NCBI GenBank assembly: GCA_009835735.1
Contig: VXWX01000162.1
Span: 1-42,785, forward strand
Length of the DNA: 42,785 bases
Direction: 5' to 3'
DNA from: Acidimicrobiaceae bacterium
GTDB lineage: Bacteria > Actinomycetota > Acidimicrobiia > Acidimicrobiales > Aldehydirespiratoraceae
The translations under genes and the position numbers were made by a program. The notes under the pieces are model-generated. The model saw only the letters and a list, made by a program, of their open reading frames with translations, did not search any database and had not been told where the DNA came from. Shown piece after piece: positions 16,482 to 24,728 of the stretch (position 1 is the stretch's first letter; the number at the start of each line of letters is the position of its first letter).

Positions 16482-17531
16482 ATGACCGGTGATGTGTTCA
16501 GCGACGATACGGCCGACCGGGACGCACTGATCGGGGCGATGGCGTGCGAGCGCTTAGTCGACATGGGGCCGCACTGGGAGGAGGCTCATCGCTCGGATAA
16601 TGAGCGGCCCCGTAACCGCAGACCGCGTGAGAATCTGGTTCAGGCCGCGGGGCCGGATGCCCCGAGAGACCAGCACTACGTTCCCGAGTTCTGGCTCAAG
16701 AAGTTCGCTCAGCGATGCGAACGCGAGCTTGTTGTAGCGGCGATTGATGGGACCGGCGTCAAGGCTCGGGAGACCGTCAGCACTGATCGGGCGGCTACCG
16801 AGCCACACTTCTACACGCTCACTATGGACTCTGGTGAGAGCACGGTCGCTCTGGAGGGTGTGCTCGGCCTCTTGGAGGGTGACGCAGCGCCAGCGTTCAA
16901 GCAGATGGCCAAGGGGCGGCTGCCCGACTCGTGGTTGAAGCGGTTCGAGGTGTCGTTCCTGTTGGCCGCTCAGCTCATCAGGACACCGGCATCGCTGCGC
17001 CCCATTCAACAGGCCATGTCCGATGTGGCGCGCAGGATCATCGAGATGGCCCAGATGGCCGGGGAGTTGCCTCCAATACCGGGCGGTTTCGAGGTAGAGG
17101 TTGACCAACAGAGCGCAATGGGGGCGCTGTGGAGCTACGAGACGCTTGACGAGTGCGCGTTCTACTTCTTCTGCCGCCGATGGTCGTTGGTAGAGGCCGC
17201 TGAGGGGTCTTGCGGTTTCGTCTTGCCCGAGCGTCCGGTGGTGATGTACTCAGCGCGCAGCGCCTGGCCGTATGGTCCGGGTGGTGCGCTCAACGCGCAC
17301 GAGGTATGGGTTCCGGTCAGTCGCCGCCAACTGTTGGTGATGCACTGGGTTGACTCTCCCGGTGGCAAGCGTGAAGCGCTCTCGGATGACCGGGTTCAAG
17401 CCATCAATCGTTACCTCGAGACGGTCGGCGGGCCGATGGTCTTCTGCCATCCCTCTGACGCACGCTCTGTAGAACAGATGGTCGCTGAACAGGCGAACAT
17501 GTCCAATCCTGAGGAGCCGGAGCGGCCCTAG
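16482..17531 (+). CDS. DUF4238 domain protein
   Basis: 349 residues. After a charged 60-residue lead, DQHYVPEFWLKKFA (64-76) is the hallmark of DUF4238, in which an HYVP motif is followed by a helix with a conserved Phe. Later family-like parts include LADQ-type helices around KRFEVSFLLAAQLIRTP and a C-terminal WVPVSRRQLLVMHW beta segment preceded by VLPERPVVMYS. No signal peptide. DUF4238 proteins are of unknown biochemical function and are often found in accessory and defence regions. GGGACGG lies before the ATG. Confidence 0.82.
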   Translation: MTGDVFSDDTADRDALIGAMACERLVDMGPHWEEAHRSDNERPRNRRPRENLVQAAGPDAPRDQHYVPEFWLKKFAQRCERELVVAAIDGTGVKARETVSTDRAATEPHFYTLTMDSGESTVALEGVLGLLEGDAAPAFKQMAKGRLPDSWLKRFEVSFLLAAQLIRTPASLRPIQQAMSDVARRIIEMAQMAGELPPIPGGFEVEVDQQSAMGALWSYETLDECAFYFFCRRWSLVEAAEGSCGFVLPERPVVMYSARSAWPYGPGGALNAHEVWVPVSRRQLLVMHWVDSPGGKREALSDDRVQAINRYLETVGGPMVFCHPSDARSVEQMVAEQANMSNPEEPERP

Positions 17532-18072
17532 TCGCGCAACCTGCCCCGATTCTGTTTGTGCTGGTCCACTGGCGCGAAACCGTGATCCGGCGCGCCGGTG
17601 CCAGCAGCTACTGCTCGCCGGGCCCTCATCTTGGAGCTGATCGCTTTGGCGTTCCCCGCCTACAACCGTATGAGCATGTGCGCCGGTTGGTGGCTGTATC
17701 CCGTCGCCTTCGGCTGGTGCTCAGAGCCGGTGATCGGTGGGCGCTGACTGTTGGTCAGGCTGAGAGTGTTGGCTTGGCCCGCCCCTTGCGGGGTCGGGCG
17801 CGTGCCGGAGATTTCTGCTTGTTGGCCCTATTGGGGTGGCGCTGAACCGCTGCCCCTGTGGCCAGGCATCACCGCCGCTCGAGTACCCGAGCGTCGGCAT
17901 GTCACTCCGGGCTGATATATCGTGCGCTCGCCACCCAAACGCCGGGGCTTACCGAAACCCCGTCAGATGACCTGGCCATGTGTTGGCCACAGCGCTGCCA
18001 TGGCTCTCCCTGGCTAGGTCAGAAAAGCGTTTGGGTGGTACCAGCGCTAGCGCCGACCAGGGAGGGCCACCC
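17532..18072. repeat. Spacer with a GGCGCGAAA motif and a long repeat with strong hairpin
   Basis: No gene seen over about 540 bases. TGGCGCGAAA at 17570-17579 (+). A minus-strand copy of the long repeat covers about 17721-17825; its centre, GCCCGCCCC-TTG-CGGGG-TCGGGC at 17778-17800, forms a strong hairpin. The final 60 bases before 18073 hold the ribosome site of the lipoprotein gene (GGAGGG at 18061-18066). Confidence 0.7.
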
Positions 18073-18450
18073 ATGCCCCGAACAATCCGTTCCATCATTC
18101 TGGCGGTGCTCGCCGTCTGCCTGCTGGCCGCGGCCTGCGGCGGTGGCGGTGGCGGTGGCGGTGGCGGTGGCGATGCTGCTGCTTGGTGCGTCCACCTTGA
18201 CGACATTGTTGAAGAGGGCTGGGACGAATACGACGCCTTCCCAGGGAACACGGCCGTCAGCCGATGGCGTGATGTGACCGACATAGACCCGACTGACCCC
18301 GACCGAGTGTGGGTCTACGACGGAGACCTGACCGATGAAGAGCAGCACGAGCTAGCCGCGGCATTTGATGACGCCGTGCAGGCCGGTCGCCGTTACGACG
18401 GCCGCGAGGCGGTCCGTGCTTGGGAGGAGTCGCTGCGTGATGCGTGCTGA
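18073..18450 (+). CDS. Small secreted lipoprotein with poly-glycine linker
   Basis: 125 residues. Signal peptide ends in lipobox LAAAC (Cys22), immediately followed by eleven glycines encoded by a GGTGGC hexamer tandem, then an acidic domain rich in Trp and Asp (EEGWDEYDAFPGNTAVSRWRDVTDIDPTDPDRVWVYDGDL). One Cys pair (C-terminal DAC and WCVHL) could form a disulfide. GGAGGG precedes the ATG. Its end overlaps the next lipoprotein gene by eleven bases, so the two are coupled. Function unknown. Confidence 0.78.
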   Translation: MPRTIRSIILAVLAVCLLAAACGGGGGGGGGGGDAAAWCVHLDDIVEEGWDEYDAFPGNTAVSRWRDVTDIDPTDPDRVWVYDGDLTDEEQHELAAAFDDAVQAGRRYDGREAVRAWEESLRDAC

Positions 18451-19615
18451 TTCTCAAGCTTCCATGCTCCGAGCCCGCTTCATCGTTGCGACGCTCGCCG
18501 TTGCTCTGCTGGCCGCAGCCTGCGGCGGAGATGACCCCGAAGATGACCCCGCAGGCTTGAAAGCCGACACCTCAACGGTGTCGGAAGTCGCCACAGAGGA
18601 CATCGACTCGCCCTCTGACTCCACTGAGAGCGCCACCCCGGAACAGGCCGACTCTGACGCTGAGCGGGCCGCTGAACCCGATCCAGCAACCCAGCCCGGG
18701 CCTGAGCCCGAACCGGTGCCGGTGCGGCTCGGTGGCCGGTTCGGCTGGTGTAGTGACGTCCAAGAAGACTTTGATGAGATGGCCGAGCACCAAGCAGCTG
18801 TCGCTGCTGCGGAGGCCGATCTTCAAGACGCCCTTGAAACGCTTGACGCCTCGACCGACGAACTGGACCAAGTGGAAGCTCAGAGGGATCGTGACGCCGC
18901 AGCAGAGCAACTGGACTGGCTGCGAGGCCAAGGGGCTGTCCGCCGTGCAGCTCGTTGGCTCTTCTTGTCCGGACTTCGTGGGCAGGATGAAGCCCGCCGA
19001 ATTGCCTTCGACCGCGCCCTGACCGCGTACCACGAAGCGGCCAACCCAGACGTGTCGGCCCTTGTGTGGGCCAGCGTGGATCTTCAGGCAGCGCAGGATC
19101 ATGGTGCCTTGCGACCCCTGCCAGGCACGGCGCTGTCATTCGACGTTTACCTCCCACACCTCTTCCCTGACACAACCGGCACAGAGCCGGTTCTCACCCC
19201 CGAAGAAGCTCTCGCAGCCATTGCCGACTACGAGGCCCAAGCGCTGGCAGTGGTCGACAAAGCCGTCGAGACCCAGACTGACGGCTGGCAAGCATTTCAA
19301 GCCGCAGAGACCACACGCGAGATGCTGGCCGCCCTCACGGTGATAGCTCAGGCGTCAATCACGCTTGAACAAGCCCAAGATGCCGCGTCGGCTGGCCGGA
19401 CCCATGCGGACAGCGTTCTGAACCCCGACGGCAACCCTCGCCACAGAGACGTCTATTTCGCTTCCAGGGATGCTGTCGCTGCGGTGTCCGAGGCGACCTG
19501 GACCGAGGTCAACTTCTTGGACATCGAACGCCGGATCGAGGCTCTCGCTCTTGGTGAAGAAGCTGGACTGGATGCCTTCTGGCGGTCTCTCGCTGAGTCC
19601 TGCCAACCGAACTAA
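18440..19615 (+). CDS. Secreted lipoprotein with coiled-coil segment
   Basis: 391 residues. Signal with lipobox LAAAC at about residue 27-31, an acidic Pro/Glu linker to about 120, then GRFGWCSDVQEDFDEM and a coiled coil (EHQAAVAAAEADLQDALETLDASTDELDQVEAQRDRDAAAEQL). The remainder is alpha-helical with no motif I recognise. Start ATG 18440 follows GGAGGAG by eleven bases; a later ATG at 18464 has no ribosome site. Partner of the lipoprotein upstream; shares its type of lipobox but not its sequence. Confidence 0.75.
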   Translation: MRADSQASMLRARFIVATLAVALLAAACGGDDPEDDPAGLKADTSTVSEVATEDIDSPSDSTESATPEQADSDAERAAEPDPATQPGPEPEPVPVRLGGRFGWCSDVQEDFDEMAEHQAAVAAAEADLQDALETLDASTDELDQVEAQRDRDAAAEQLDWLRGQGAVRRAARWLFLSGLRGQDEARRIAFDRALTAYHEAANPDVSALVWASVDLQAAQDHGALRPLPGTALSFDVYLPHLFPDTTGTEPVLTPEEALAAIADYEAQALAVVDKAVETQTDGWQAFQAAETTREMLAALTVIAQASITLEQAQDAASAGRTHADSVLNPDGNPRHRDVYFASRDAVAAVSEATWTEVNFLDIERRIEALALGEEAGLDAFWRSLAESCQPN

Positions 19616-20084
19616 CGGCCTCGCTCACCTGGTCGGCCGATCCGCTCCTCCTAGGCCGTCCGCCAGTCACCTTCCCGCCGACGTGAGCCACAGAGAGCAG
19701 CCCAGCGACGCTCCCCTATGTTGCCCCAGACAGGCTTCTCTCTGAGCGAGTTAGCGGCGATTGTGGCGGGGTGTTGCTTGACCTCCCCAAGGAACGGGGA
19801 ACCCACGAACACGACATTTGCAGTACTCCCCCCGAGGGGACGGCGGGGATCCTGCAGGGGCAGCGGCGCGAAAGGCTGAAGACGCCACTGGTGTGTGGAT
19901 CGGCGATCAGCGGCGCGAAACCAGATGTCCGGAGCCGCTGCTAAGGCCGCGCCCGTCGCGGCTGGTCACAACGGCGCGAAAGATCGGAGGGCCTGCACCT
20001 CGGTGTGGGTAGCGTTCGTGGCCGCGCTCCGGTCAAGTCCCGCGGCGGCTGAGTATCGAGGCGCATGCCGGAGCGGCGGTGCTG
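19616..20084. repeat. Spacer with three direct GGCGCGAAA motifs
   Basis: No gene seen. Three copies in the same (+) direction at 19861-19873, 19908-19920 and 19964-19981, about 47 and 60 bases apart; the last has the longer form GGTCACAACGGCGCGAAA. The spacer separates two convergent genes, so here the repeats are not promoters of either. Confidence 0.75.
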
Positions 20085-20585
20085 CTACCTGCGTCGCCTA
20101 CCGCGCCATCTCCGTTGGAGTGCATCCGACAGATACGACGCCCCACTGAGCATCTCTTCACACTTCTGTCTACGGAACTCAAACGCTTCCTCGCGCTCAG
20201 GTGGGTGAGCCACTTCGTTGAAGATGTGCGCCAAGCGCTGCTCGAACCTCCGTGGCGCGGACTGGAGCGCCAGAACTTCATACGCGAGGCGCTGGTCAAT
20301 GGTCGTCCAGTCGACGTCCTTAGGGAAGACGGGACCAGTCGGCAGAGGCACCCCAAAGTCTCGTACACCGGTACTCCAGTCGCCTTCGTCGTCGATGGCA
20401 TCTTGGCAGTCGTAGATGAATTCCTCCAGGGCGGCACATACGCGCAGCATTAGGTCTCGTCGTCTTTGCCTCCGAGCGACACGATGAGCCACCACTTGGC
20501 CGGAGACCGACAGCAGCCAACCGACACCCACACTCACTAGCACTATCCACACATCACTCACGGCAATTCCGTCCCCTGGCTGCAT
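20085..20585 (-). CDS. Hypothetical membrane-anchored protein, 166 residues
   Basis: Not recognised. One N-terminal membrane helix (VWIVLVSVGVGWLLSVSGQVVA, about 12-33) is followed by a very basic turn (HRVARRQRRRD) and a mostly helical cytoplasmic domain with FIYDCQDAIDDEGDW and RFEQRLAHIFNEVAHPPEREEAFEF. Start uncertain: the ATG at 20585 or a GTG eight codons later (20561), which lies behind AGGGGACGG. The plan (helix, RRxRR, helical domain) resembles the 15129 gene, though the sequences do not clearly align. Confidence 0.6.
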   Translation of the reverse strand: MQPGDGIAVSDVWIVLVSVGVGWLLSVSGQVVAHRVARRQRRRDLMLRVCAALEEFIYDCQDAIDDEGDWSTGVRDFGVPLPTGPVFPKDVDWTTIDQRLAYEVLALQSAPRRFEQRLAHIFNEVAHPPEREEAFEFRRQKCEEMLSGASYLSDALQRRWRGRRRR

Positions 20586-20941
20586 GGCAGGTCAATGGCC
20601 AGCCACGCTATCGACTCATGCGCAATGGCCGGAGGGCTGCTGGCTGCCGCGGCCCAACAACTCCAAGAGCCCCGGCCCACCGCACGCACCGCCAGGTGCA
20701 AGCGAGCACCTAGCGAGCCGACCATCAGTCCCTTACGCCCAGCTCCCCGCGAGCAGCATCCCTCGTGTTGGCCCCGATCCGTTAGCCCAACATCACAACA
20801 TCGTGGCCCTTGCGGCAGTAGCCGACCCAGGAGCACAGATCGGAAGCCACACCCTAAGAGAGGCAGCGAGAGAGGGGCCGCTGGCCTTCGCTCTCCCACC
20901 GCCAAGCATGAGGCAGGGAGGCCAGCAGCCGCCGGTCGCTG
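20586..20941. other. Spacer, degraded repeat fragments only
   Basis: No gene seen. A weak match to the long repeat (CCGCACGCACCGCCAGGTGCAAGCGAG, about 20685-20711) and GGGGCCGCTGGCC at about 20875-20887, a worn version of the short palindromic box. No full GGCGCGAAA copy. Confidence 0.4.
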
Positions 20942-21376
20942 TCAGTGAGACGCGTAGTCGGCTCGTATAGCCGTCTGAATGTCGCGGTTCACGGCCATCG
21001 CCTTAGCGACGAACTCATCCAGCCACTCCGGCAGAATCCACATGATGGTCTTCGGCCGGGTGGGGTGATCGATGTCGTAACGGTGCAACCGCTGCTGCGA
21101 GGTTCCGCCGTCGGGGAAGGTCGCCGGATGGGAGTGGACCAGGTGTTCCCGGTCGGTCACCAGTTCCGCGTATCTCTCGGCCAACGGCTCTAGCACCGGG
21201 TCACCCTCCCAGGCATCTTTCAGCTTATTGCTGAGATGGCGAGGGGTCTTTGTTTCCAAGACTCCCAAGCCCTCGCCGGTCGCATAGTGCAGCGCGTCGA
21301 TGACGCCGCCCTCCGCGTACTGGAACGCGTAGTGGGCTCGGCTGAGCCGCAGCAGATAATCGTCATCCGGCCACAC
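20942..21376 (-). CDS. Hypothetical protein with Rx4H motif, possible HEPN-type partner
   Basis: 144 residues, all-helical in appearance. TDREHLVHSHPAT contains R76-x4-H81, the arrangement of the catalytic motif of HEPN ribonucleases, preceded by a helix (LAERYAELVT) as in that fold. GTG start inside the end of the TIGR02391-type gene (14-base overlap, different frame), with GGGGAG at seven bases, so the two are made together. Assignment to HEPN is inference from one motif and the neighbour; no named family recognised. Confidence 0.6.
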   Translation of the reverse strand: MWPDDDYLLRLSRAHYAFQYAEGGVIDALHYATGEGLGVLETKTPRHLSNKLKDAWEGDPVLEPLAERYAELVTDREHLVHSHPATFPDGGTSQQRLHRYDIDHPTRPKTIMWILPEWLDEFVAKAMAVNRDIQTAIRADYASH

Positions 21377-22124
21377 GCTCGGACTCCCCGCGCTCAGCTT
21401 GGATCACCTCGCACTCATCCACCCAACGGGCCAGCACGCTCAGCACTGCGAGCTGCTCCAGAGCCTCCTGCTCGGTGATGTCATCGGATGGATGCGCTTG
21501 AGGGTTGCGGATGCCTTGAGCGCAGCCCATCCCGAGGTGCATCGCTCCCTCGTGGGCGGAGGTCCAGTCGTCGGGTCGCTCGTTCCTGTCTATGTGTAAG
21601 AACCGGAGACGTGGCATCTTGCTTGTGGGCTCCTTGACCGAGAAGGCTTGGGCGTACAAGTCCTTACCGTGGAGGTCGCGGCGGCCGACCTTCAACTGGG
21701 TCTGAAGTTGCACCGACAGCCCTGCCTGATGCACGGCTGGCTCGTAGTGCCCGTCATCCCAGAGGCTCGCCACGGCGTTCCAGACCCACAGATGAAACCC
21801 ACTGGCGGCCAGGGTCGGCCCTATGGGGCCAAATATCCGATCTTCGATGTCTCGGTTCTTCAGAATGCCAAGCAGGCGAATCGTTGTCTCGATGGCACCG
21901 GTTAGTTCCCATTTCAGCGCCTTCTTGTTCCATGTCTCCGCAAAGGTCCCAGAGCGACCGGGGTCAATCTCGCGTGCGATCTTCTCGATTAGGGGTTGAA
22001 GCAGGATTCGCTTTCCGGTCGACATCGGTGGCTCGCCCGACGCCAGGGCTTCTGCATCTTCGTTAAGCATCTGGAGGAACTCTCGGAGTTGCTCCATCGC
22101 TAGATCAGGGTCGGCTATGGCCAC
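21363..22124 (-). CDS. Ymh / TIGR02391 family protein (HEPN-type)
   Basis: 253 residues. The C-terminal half from about 108 matches the family: GFHLWVWNAVASLWDDGHYEPAVHQA, then GRRDLHGKDLYAQAFS, PRLRF, HEGAMHLGMGCAQGIRNPQAH and EQEALEQLAVLSVLARWVDEC. R206-NPQA-H211 is the Rx4H motif of HEPN RNases, to which this family has been assigned. The N-terminal 100 residues are a helical region specific to this member. GTG start with GGAG at seven bases. Such proteins occur as toxins or abortive-infection effectors; here it is coupled to the 20942 gene. Confidence 0.85.
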   Translation of the reverse strand: MAIADPDLAMEQLREFLQMLNEDAEALASGEPPMSTGKRILLQPLIEKIAREIDPGRSGTFAETWNKKALKWELTGAIETTIRLLGILKNRDIEDRIFGPIGPTLAASGFHLWVWNAVASLWDDGHYEPAVHQAGLSVQLQTQLKVGRRDLHGKDLYAQAFSVKEPTSKMPRLRFLHIDRNERPDDWTSAHEGAMHLGMGCAQGIRNPQAHPSDDITEQEALEQLAVLSVLARWVDECEVIQAERGESERVAG

Positions 22125-22487
22125 GGTCGATCTCCACGGTCGGTCTTGGTGCCAAGTGAGCGGCTCACCGCGGGGTCAACCTATCGACAGGGCATGACAC
22201 GGAGGCCACCTCCCACCAGCCCAACGATTCCAAATCCTCAGCCCAGCGCACGCGCCGCAGCGGCAGCGGAGGCCAAGCATTAACTAGCTATCTCCCCGTC
22301 AGCTCGTCATCAGCAGCCGCCCACGATCAGCACCCGCAGCGTTGGCGACAGGTTGCCAGCCCCTCACCCGGAACGATCCGCCAACAAGACAACAGCCAAG
22401 ACGAAGCAGACACGCTCACAGCCACAAGTCTTTGGCGGAGAGGCAGTAGCCGCTGGCACCCGCACGGCGACTTGATGAGCGGTCGAT
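22125..22487. repeat. Spacer with GCACGCGCC fragment and AGTAGCCGCTGGC box
   Basis: No gene seen. GCGCACGCGCCGCAGCGGCAG begins near 22247 and is a fragment of the long repeat type; AGGCAGTAGCCGCTGGCACC at 22441-22460 is the short palindromic box, 27 bases before the next start, the same position it has before the 10233 gene. Confidence 0.6.
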
Positions 22488-23354
22488 ATGGTCGGCCGGG
22501 TGAGAGGTAACGAACCCAGTTGGACAGAGAGAGCCGGGCTCAAAATCGTCCGCGGTGTTGTGGATGTCGCGAGATACAAGCGGCTGGTGCCCTCAGGCAA
22601 GAGCGGAGAGAAGACGCCTGACTGGAGGGTGTGGCTGGCTGAGGGGCGCAAGGCCGATGTAGAGGTCACGCGCTGCACCGATGAGGGCATTCGGGCGTTC
22701 AAGGCAGCACTGGAACCGAAGGGGAGGTCGGGGCGTTGGACGGACTCGCGGCTGTCCTATGAGTGGACCATCTCCATAACCGACCACGGCCCCAAGAAGG
22801 AGGACCGCTTCCTCCGCGACTTGCGGAAGGCCATCTGCGATGTGTTGATTTCGGTGGAGGGCCAGGGAGGGCCCCCAGCACAGATGGAAGCTGCCGCCCG
22901 AGACGGAATAGCCACGAGTCTCCAAATTGCCTGTCTCTGTGGGGACTCTCGGTACATCTTCGTGTTGAAACCTCCCAGGCACATCGGAGAGGGAGGTGGG
23001 GTCGTGCGCACCTTTGGAGTTGCACCGCAAAGCAGCTTCGTGGTGCCTGATGTGCTTGTCCCCCTAATCCAAGGCTGCATTGAGGACAAGGCCCCTCAGC
23101 TCGCCAACGCCCCCTGCCTGAAGTGGCTGGCTGTGATGCTCGATGGCATCGCCGCATCGGTGTTCAATGAGTTCTTCGGACCCGATTCCCGGTCGCCGCG
23201 CCCCAGGCTGGAGGGACTCTCGTTGGACGGCATCGATGAGGTGTGGGCGTTCACCGCTGGCCCAGAGAACTACGCCGTGCTGCGCATCTCCGAAGGCGGA
23301 GCCCGACAGCAGCATCACGTCGTCTCGCTCGCCGAGCCCGCCATCTCCGGCTGA
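22488..23354 (+). CDS. Hypothetical protein, PD-(D/E)xK-like, island family A, copy 3
   Basis: 288 residues. EKTPDWRVWLAEGRKADVEVT gives Asp45 and Glu59 in a PD...E-V-T arrangement. It is the closest relative of the protein at 11714 (shared blocks KTPDWRV, ADVEVT.CTDE, RLSY.WT, LANAP.L.WLAVML, NEFFGP.S.SP.P, EVW) although they stand 10 kb apart on opposite strands. No signal or membrane helix. No ribosome site seen at the chosen ATG; a GTG five codons in is possible. The lost Lys of the ExK triad makes nuclease activity uncertain. Confidence 0.72.
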   Translation: MVGRVRGNEPSWTERAGLKIVRGVVDVARYKRLVPSGKSGEKTPDWRVWLAEGRKADVEVTRCTDEGIRAFKAALEPKGRSGRWTDSRLSYEWTISITDHGPKKEDRFLRDLRKAICDVLISVEGQGGPPAQMEAAARDGIATSLQIACLCGDSRYIFVLKPPRHIGEGGGVVRTFGVAPQSSFVVPDVLVPLIQGCIEDKAPQLANAPCLKWLAVMLDGIAASVFNEFFGPDSRSPRPRLEGLSLDGIDEVWAFTAGPENYAVLRISEGGARQQHHVVSLAEPAISG

Positions 23355-23411
23355 CGCTGACTGCTGCGCCTGCTGGTCACCCCTGGGGACTACATCCGTC
23401 AGTAACCGGGG

Positions 23412-23612
23412 TTAGTCGTCGATCCACTCCAACTCGATGATGTCAGGAGCCGCGGGCAGGCGAGTGCTGATGGAATAGTCAAGCAAGCGACCTTCGTCGT
23501 CGAGTTCGTTCCTACGCTGGATCGCCGCTGCCGTGTCGTCCTTAGTGCGACAGACCAGCCGCTCGCGTCTGATATCGCCCTCGCTGAACTGCCCGCCAGA
23601 GCGCTTGGTCAT
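23412..23612 (-). CDS. Small hypothetical protein, 66 residues, coupled to upstream zinc gene
   Basis: Charged, soluble, begins MTKRSGGQFSEGDIRRERLV and ends IIELEWIDD. Its ATG overlaps the stop of the 23609 gene (ATGA), the usual mark of a coupled pair. Not recognised; the QRRNELDDEGRLLDYSI portion could form a helix-turn. The open frame extends far upstream but that part runs over the neighbour and lacks coding character. Confidence 0.55.
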   Translation of the reverse strand: MTKRSGGQFSEGDIRRERLVCRTKDDTAAAIQRRNELDDEGRLLDYSISTRLPAAPDIIELEWIDD

Positions 23613-23815
23613 CTTCCTTCGAGCAGATCCAGCAAGTCCCCTACGGTGTAACCGGCATCTGTGATGGCGTCGACGATGTTCACGCGGTTGCTGGGCGGAC
23701 TGGTCCGCCATGCCTGCGGATCGTCGCAGCTGCATTGCAGGTACTCGGGATCGGGCCAGATATGGCAGTATCCGCACTTGCGGCGCACCGGTGCCGGTGC
23801 CGTGATCGCATTCAT
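23609..23815 (-). CDS. Small zinc-motif protein, 68 residues
   Basis: Starts MNAITAPAPVRRKCGYCHIW; the cysteines C-x2-C and C-x-C (QCSCDD) make a probable zinc knuckle, followed by a helix (NRVNIVDAITDAGYTVGDLLDLLEGR). TAGCCT eight bases before the ATG suggests a leaderless message. First of a two-gene coupled unit with 23412. Function unknown. Confidence 0.55.
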   Translation of the reverse strand: MNAITAPAPVRRKCGYCHIWPDPEYLQCSCDDPQAWRTSPPSNRVNIVDAITDAGYTVGDLLDLLEGR

Positions 23816-24310
23816 GGAGATCGAGGCTAGTGCCTGTCCGCCGGTCCGCGTGTTCCCCCTGCGGCTCTGGGCGCACGCGGCGAGCACCCCAGAAATCAGC
23901 CGTTGTCCGACCACTCCGCACCGCCCACCGGGCGGGGCCACAAGCCCGTGACCGCCTTCCTGTGGGCAGGTTGGTGGTGGCCGTTGGCGTTCCTCGCAGG
24001 GCGACGGTCACAAGTCCCAGGGCGGGTTCCGGCGACGGACCGGGCAGGGCCGTTAGCCGACATGATGCATGCAGCCCATAGAACAACGCCGGGGAGACAG
24101 ATGGAGACGGGTGTGTGGCACTGGCGGGCTTGCGCCCGAGAGGGCTGTGCGCTGTGGGCTGGGGTTCTGAGATTGTGGCCTCTTGGGGGCACGGTCAGGG
24201 GTGCGATCCCCGTGTCAGCACCGTCAGCGTGAGCCTGCGTTGCACTCGGATCGGAAGCGAGAGGGTTTCGGCTGGCGTTCGTGTCGTACCGGCTTCATAC
24301 TGTCGCCGGT
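23816..24310. other. Spacer, no gene, worn long-repeat copy
   Basis: CAGAAATCAGCCGTTGTCC at about 23890 followed by ACCGCCCACCGGGCGGGGCCACAAGC resembles the hairpin part of the long repeat (CCGCCC/GGGCGG stem). Near 24190-24220 is a T-arm-like hairpin that does not belong to a complete tRNA. Nothing else recognised. Confidence 0.35.
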
Positions 24311-24532
24311 ATGCGCCTGCCAGCAGATGACCCTTTGCTGCGGCTCAGAGCCGCCGCCAAACGCAAGGCAAAGGACAAGCCGGCGCCCGTCAAGGAGCGG
24401 AAGCCGACCAAGCCAAAGGTGGTGTTCAGGCGGTCCCAGTTCTGCAAGGTCGGCTGCACCAAACACGAACACGCCTGCTGGAAGTGCCGCAGCTACGAGC
24501 GGTGGCGGCGACATCGGGGGATCATGAACTGA
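24311..24532 (+). CDS. Small Lys-rich zinc-motif protein, 73 residues
   Basis: Starts MRLPADDPLLRLRAAAKRKAK; a strongly basic middle (KDKPAPVKERKPTKPK) is followed by a metal-binding cluster CKVGCTKHEHACWKC (four Cys, two His) and a basic tail. This layout suits nucleic-acid binding. TACTGT lies exactly seven bases before the ATG, a strong leaderless -10. An earlier ATG ten codons upstream is in frame but less likely. Not a family I recognise. Confidence 0.6.
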   Translation: MRLPADDPLLRLRAAAKRKAKDKPAPVKERKPTKPKVVFRRSQFCKVGCTKHEHACWKCRSYERWRRHRGIMN

Positions 24533-24728
24533 GACCCGGCTGGGCAGGGCATATCGCGCTGCTGGGCGGGAGTGTGCCGGATACCGGGGCAGGGGTACGC
24601 CGATCTTGGCCGTGAGACGGCTCACGTGGGCCACGTGGCCGTTTCTGAGCGCTGAGAGGCACCAACAGAGCCGGGAGCCCCAATCGCCGCTTACGTGGCG
24701 ACGTTGCCCGTTTCTGCGGGTGGGGCTG

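Noticed and set aside
24170-24225. T-arm-like sequence (GGGGTGCGATCCCC followed by a CAGCACC end) suggesting a tRNA
   Set aside because: No matching acceptor 5' strand, D arm or anticodon arm upstream, and the T loop lacks the conserved TTC.
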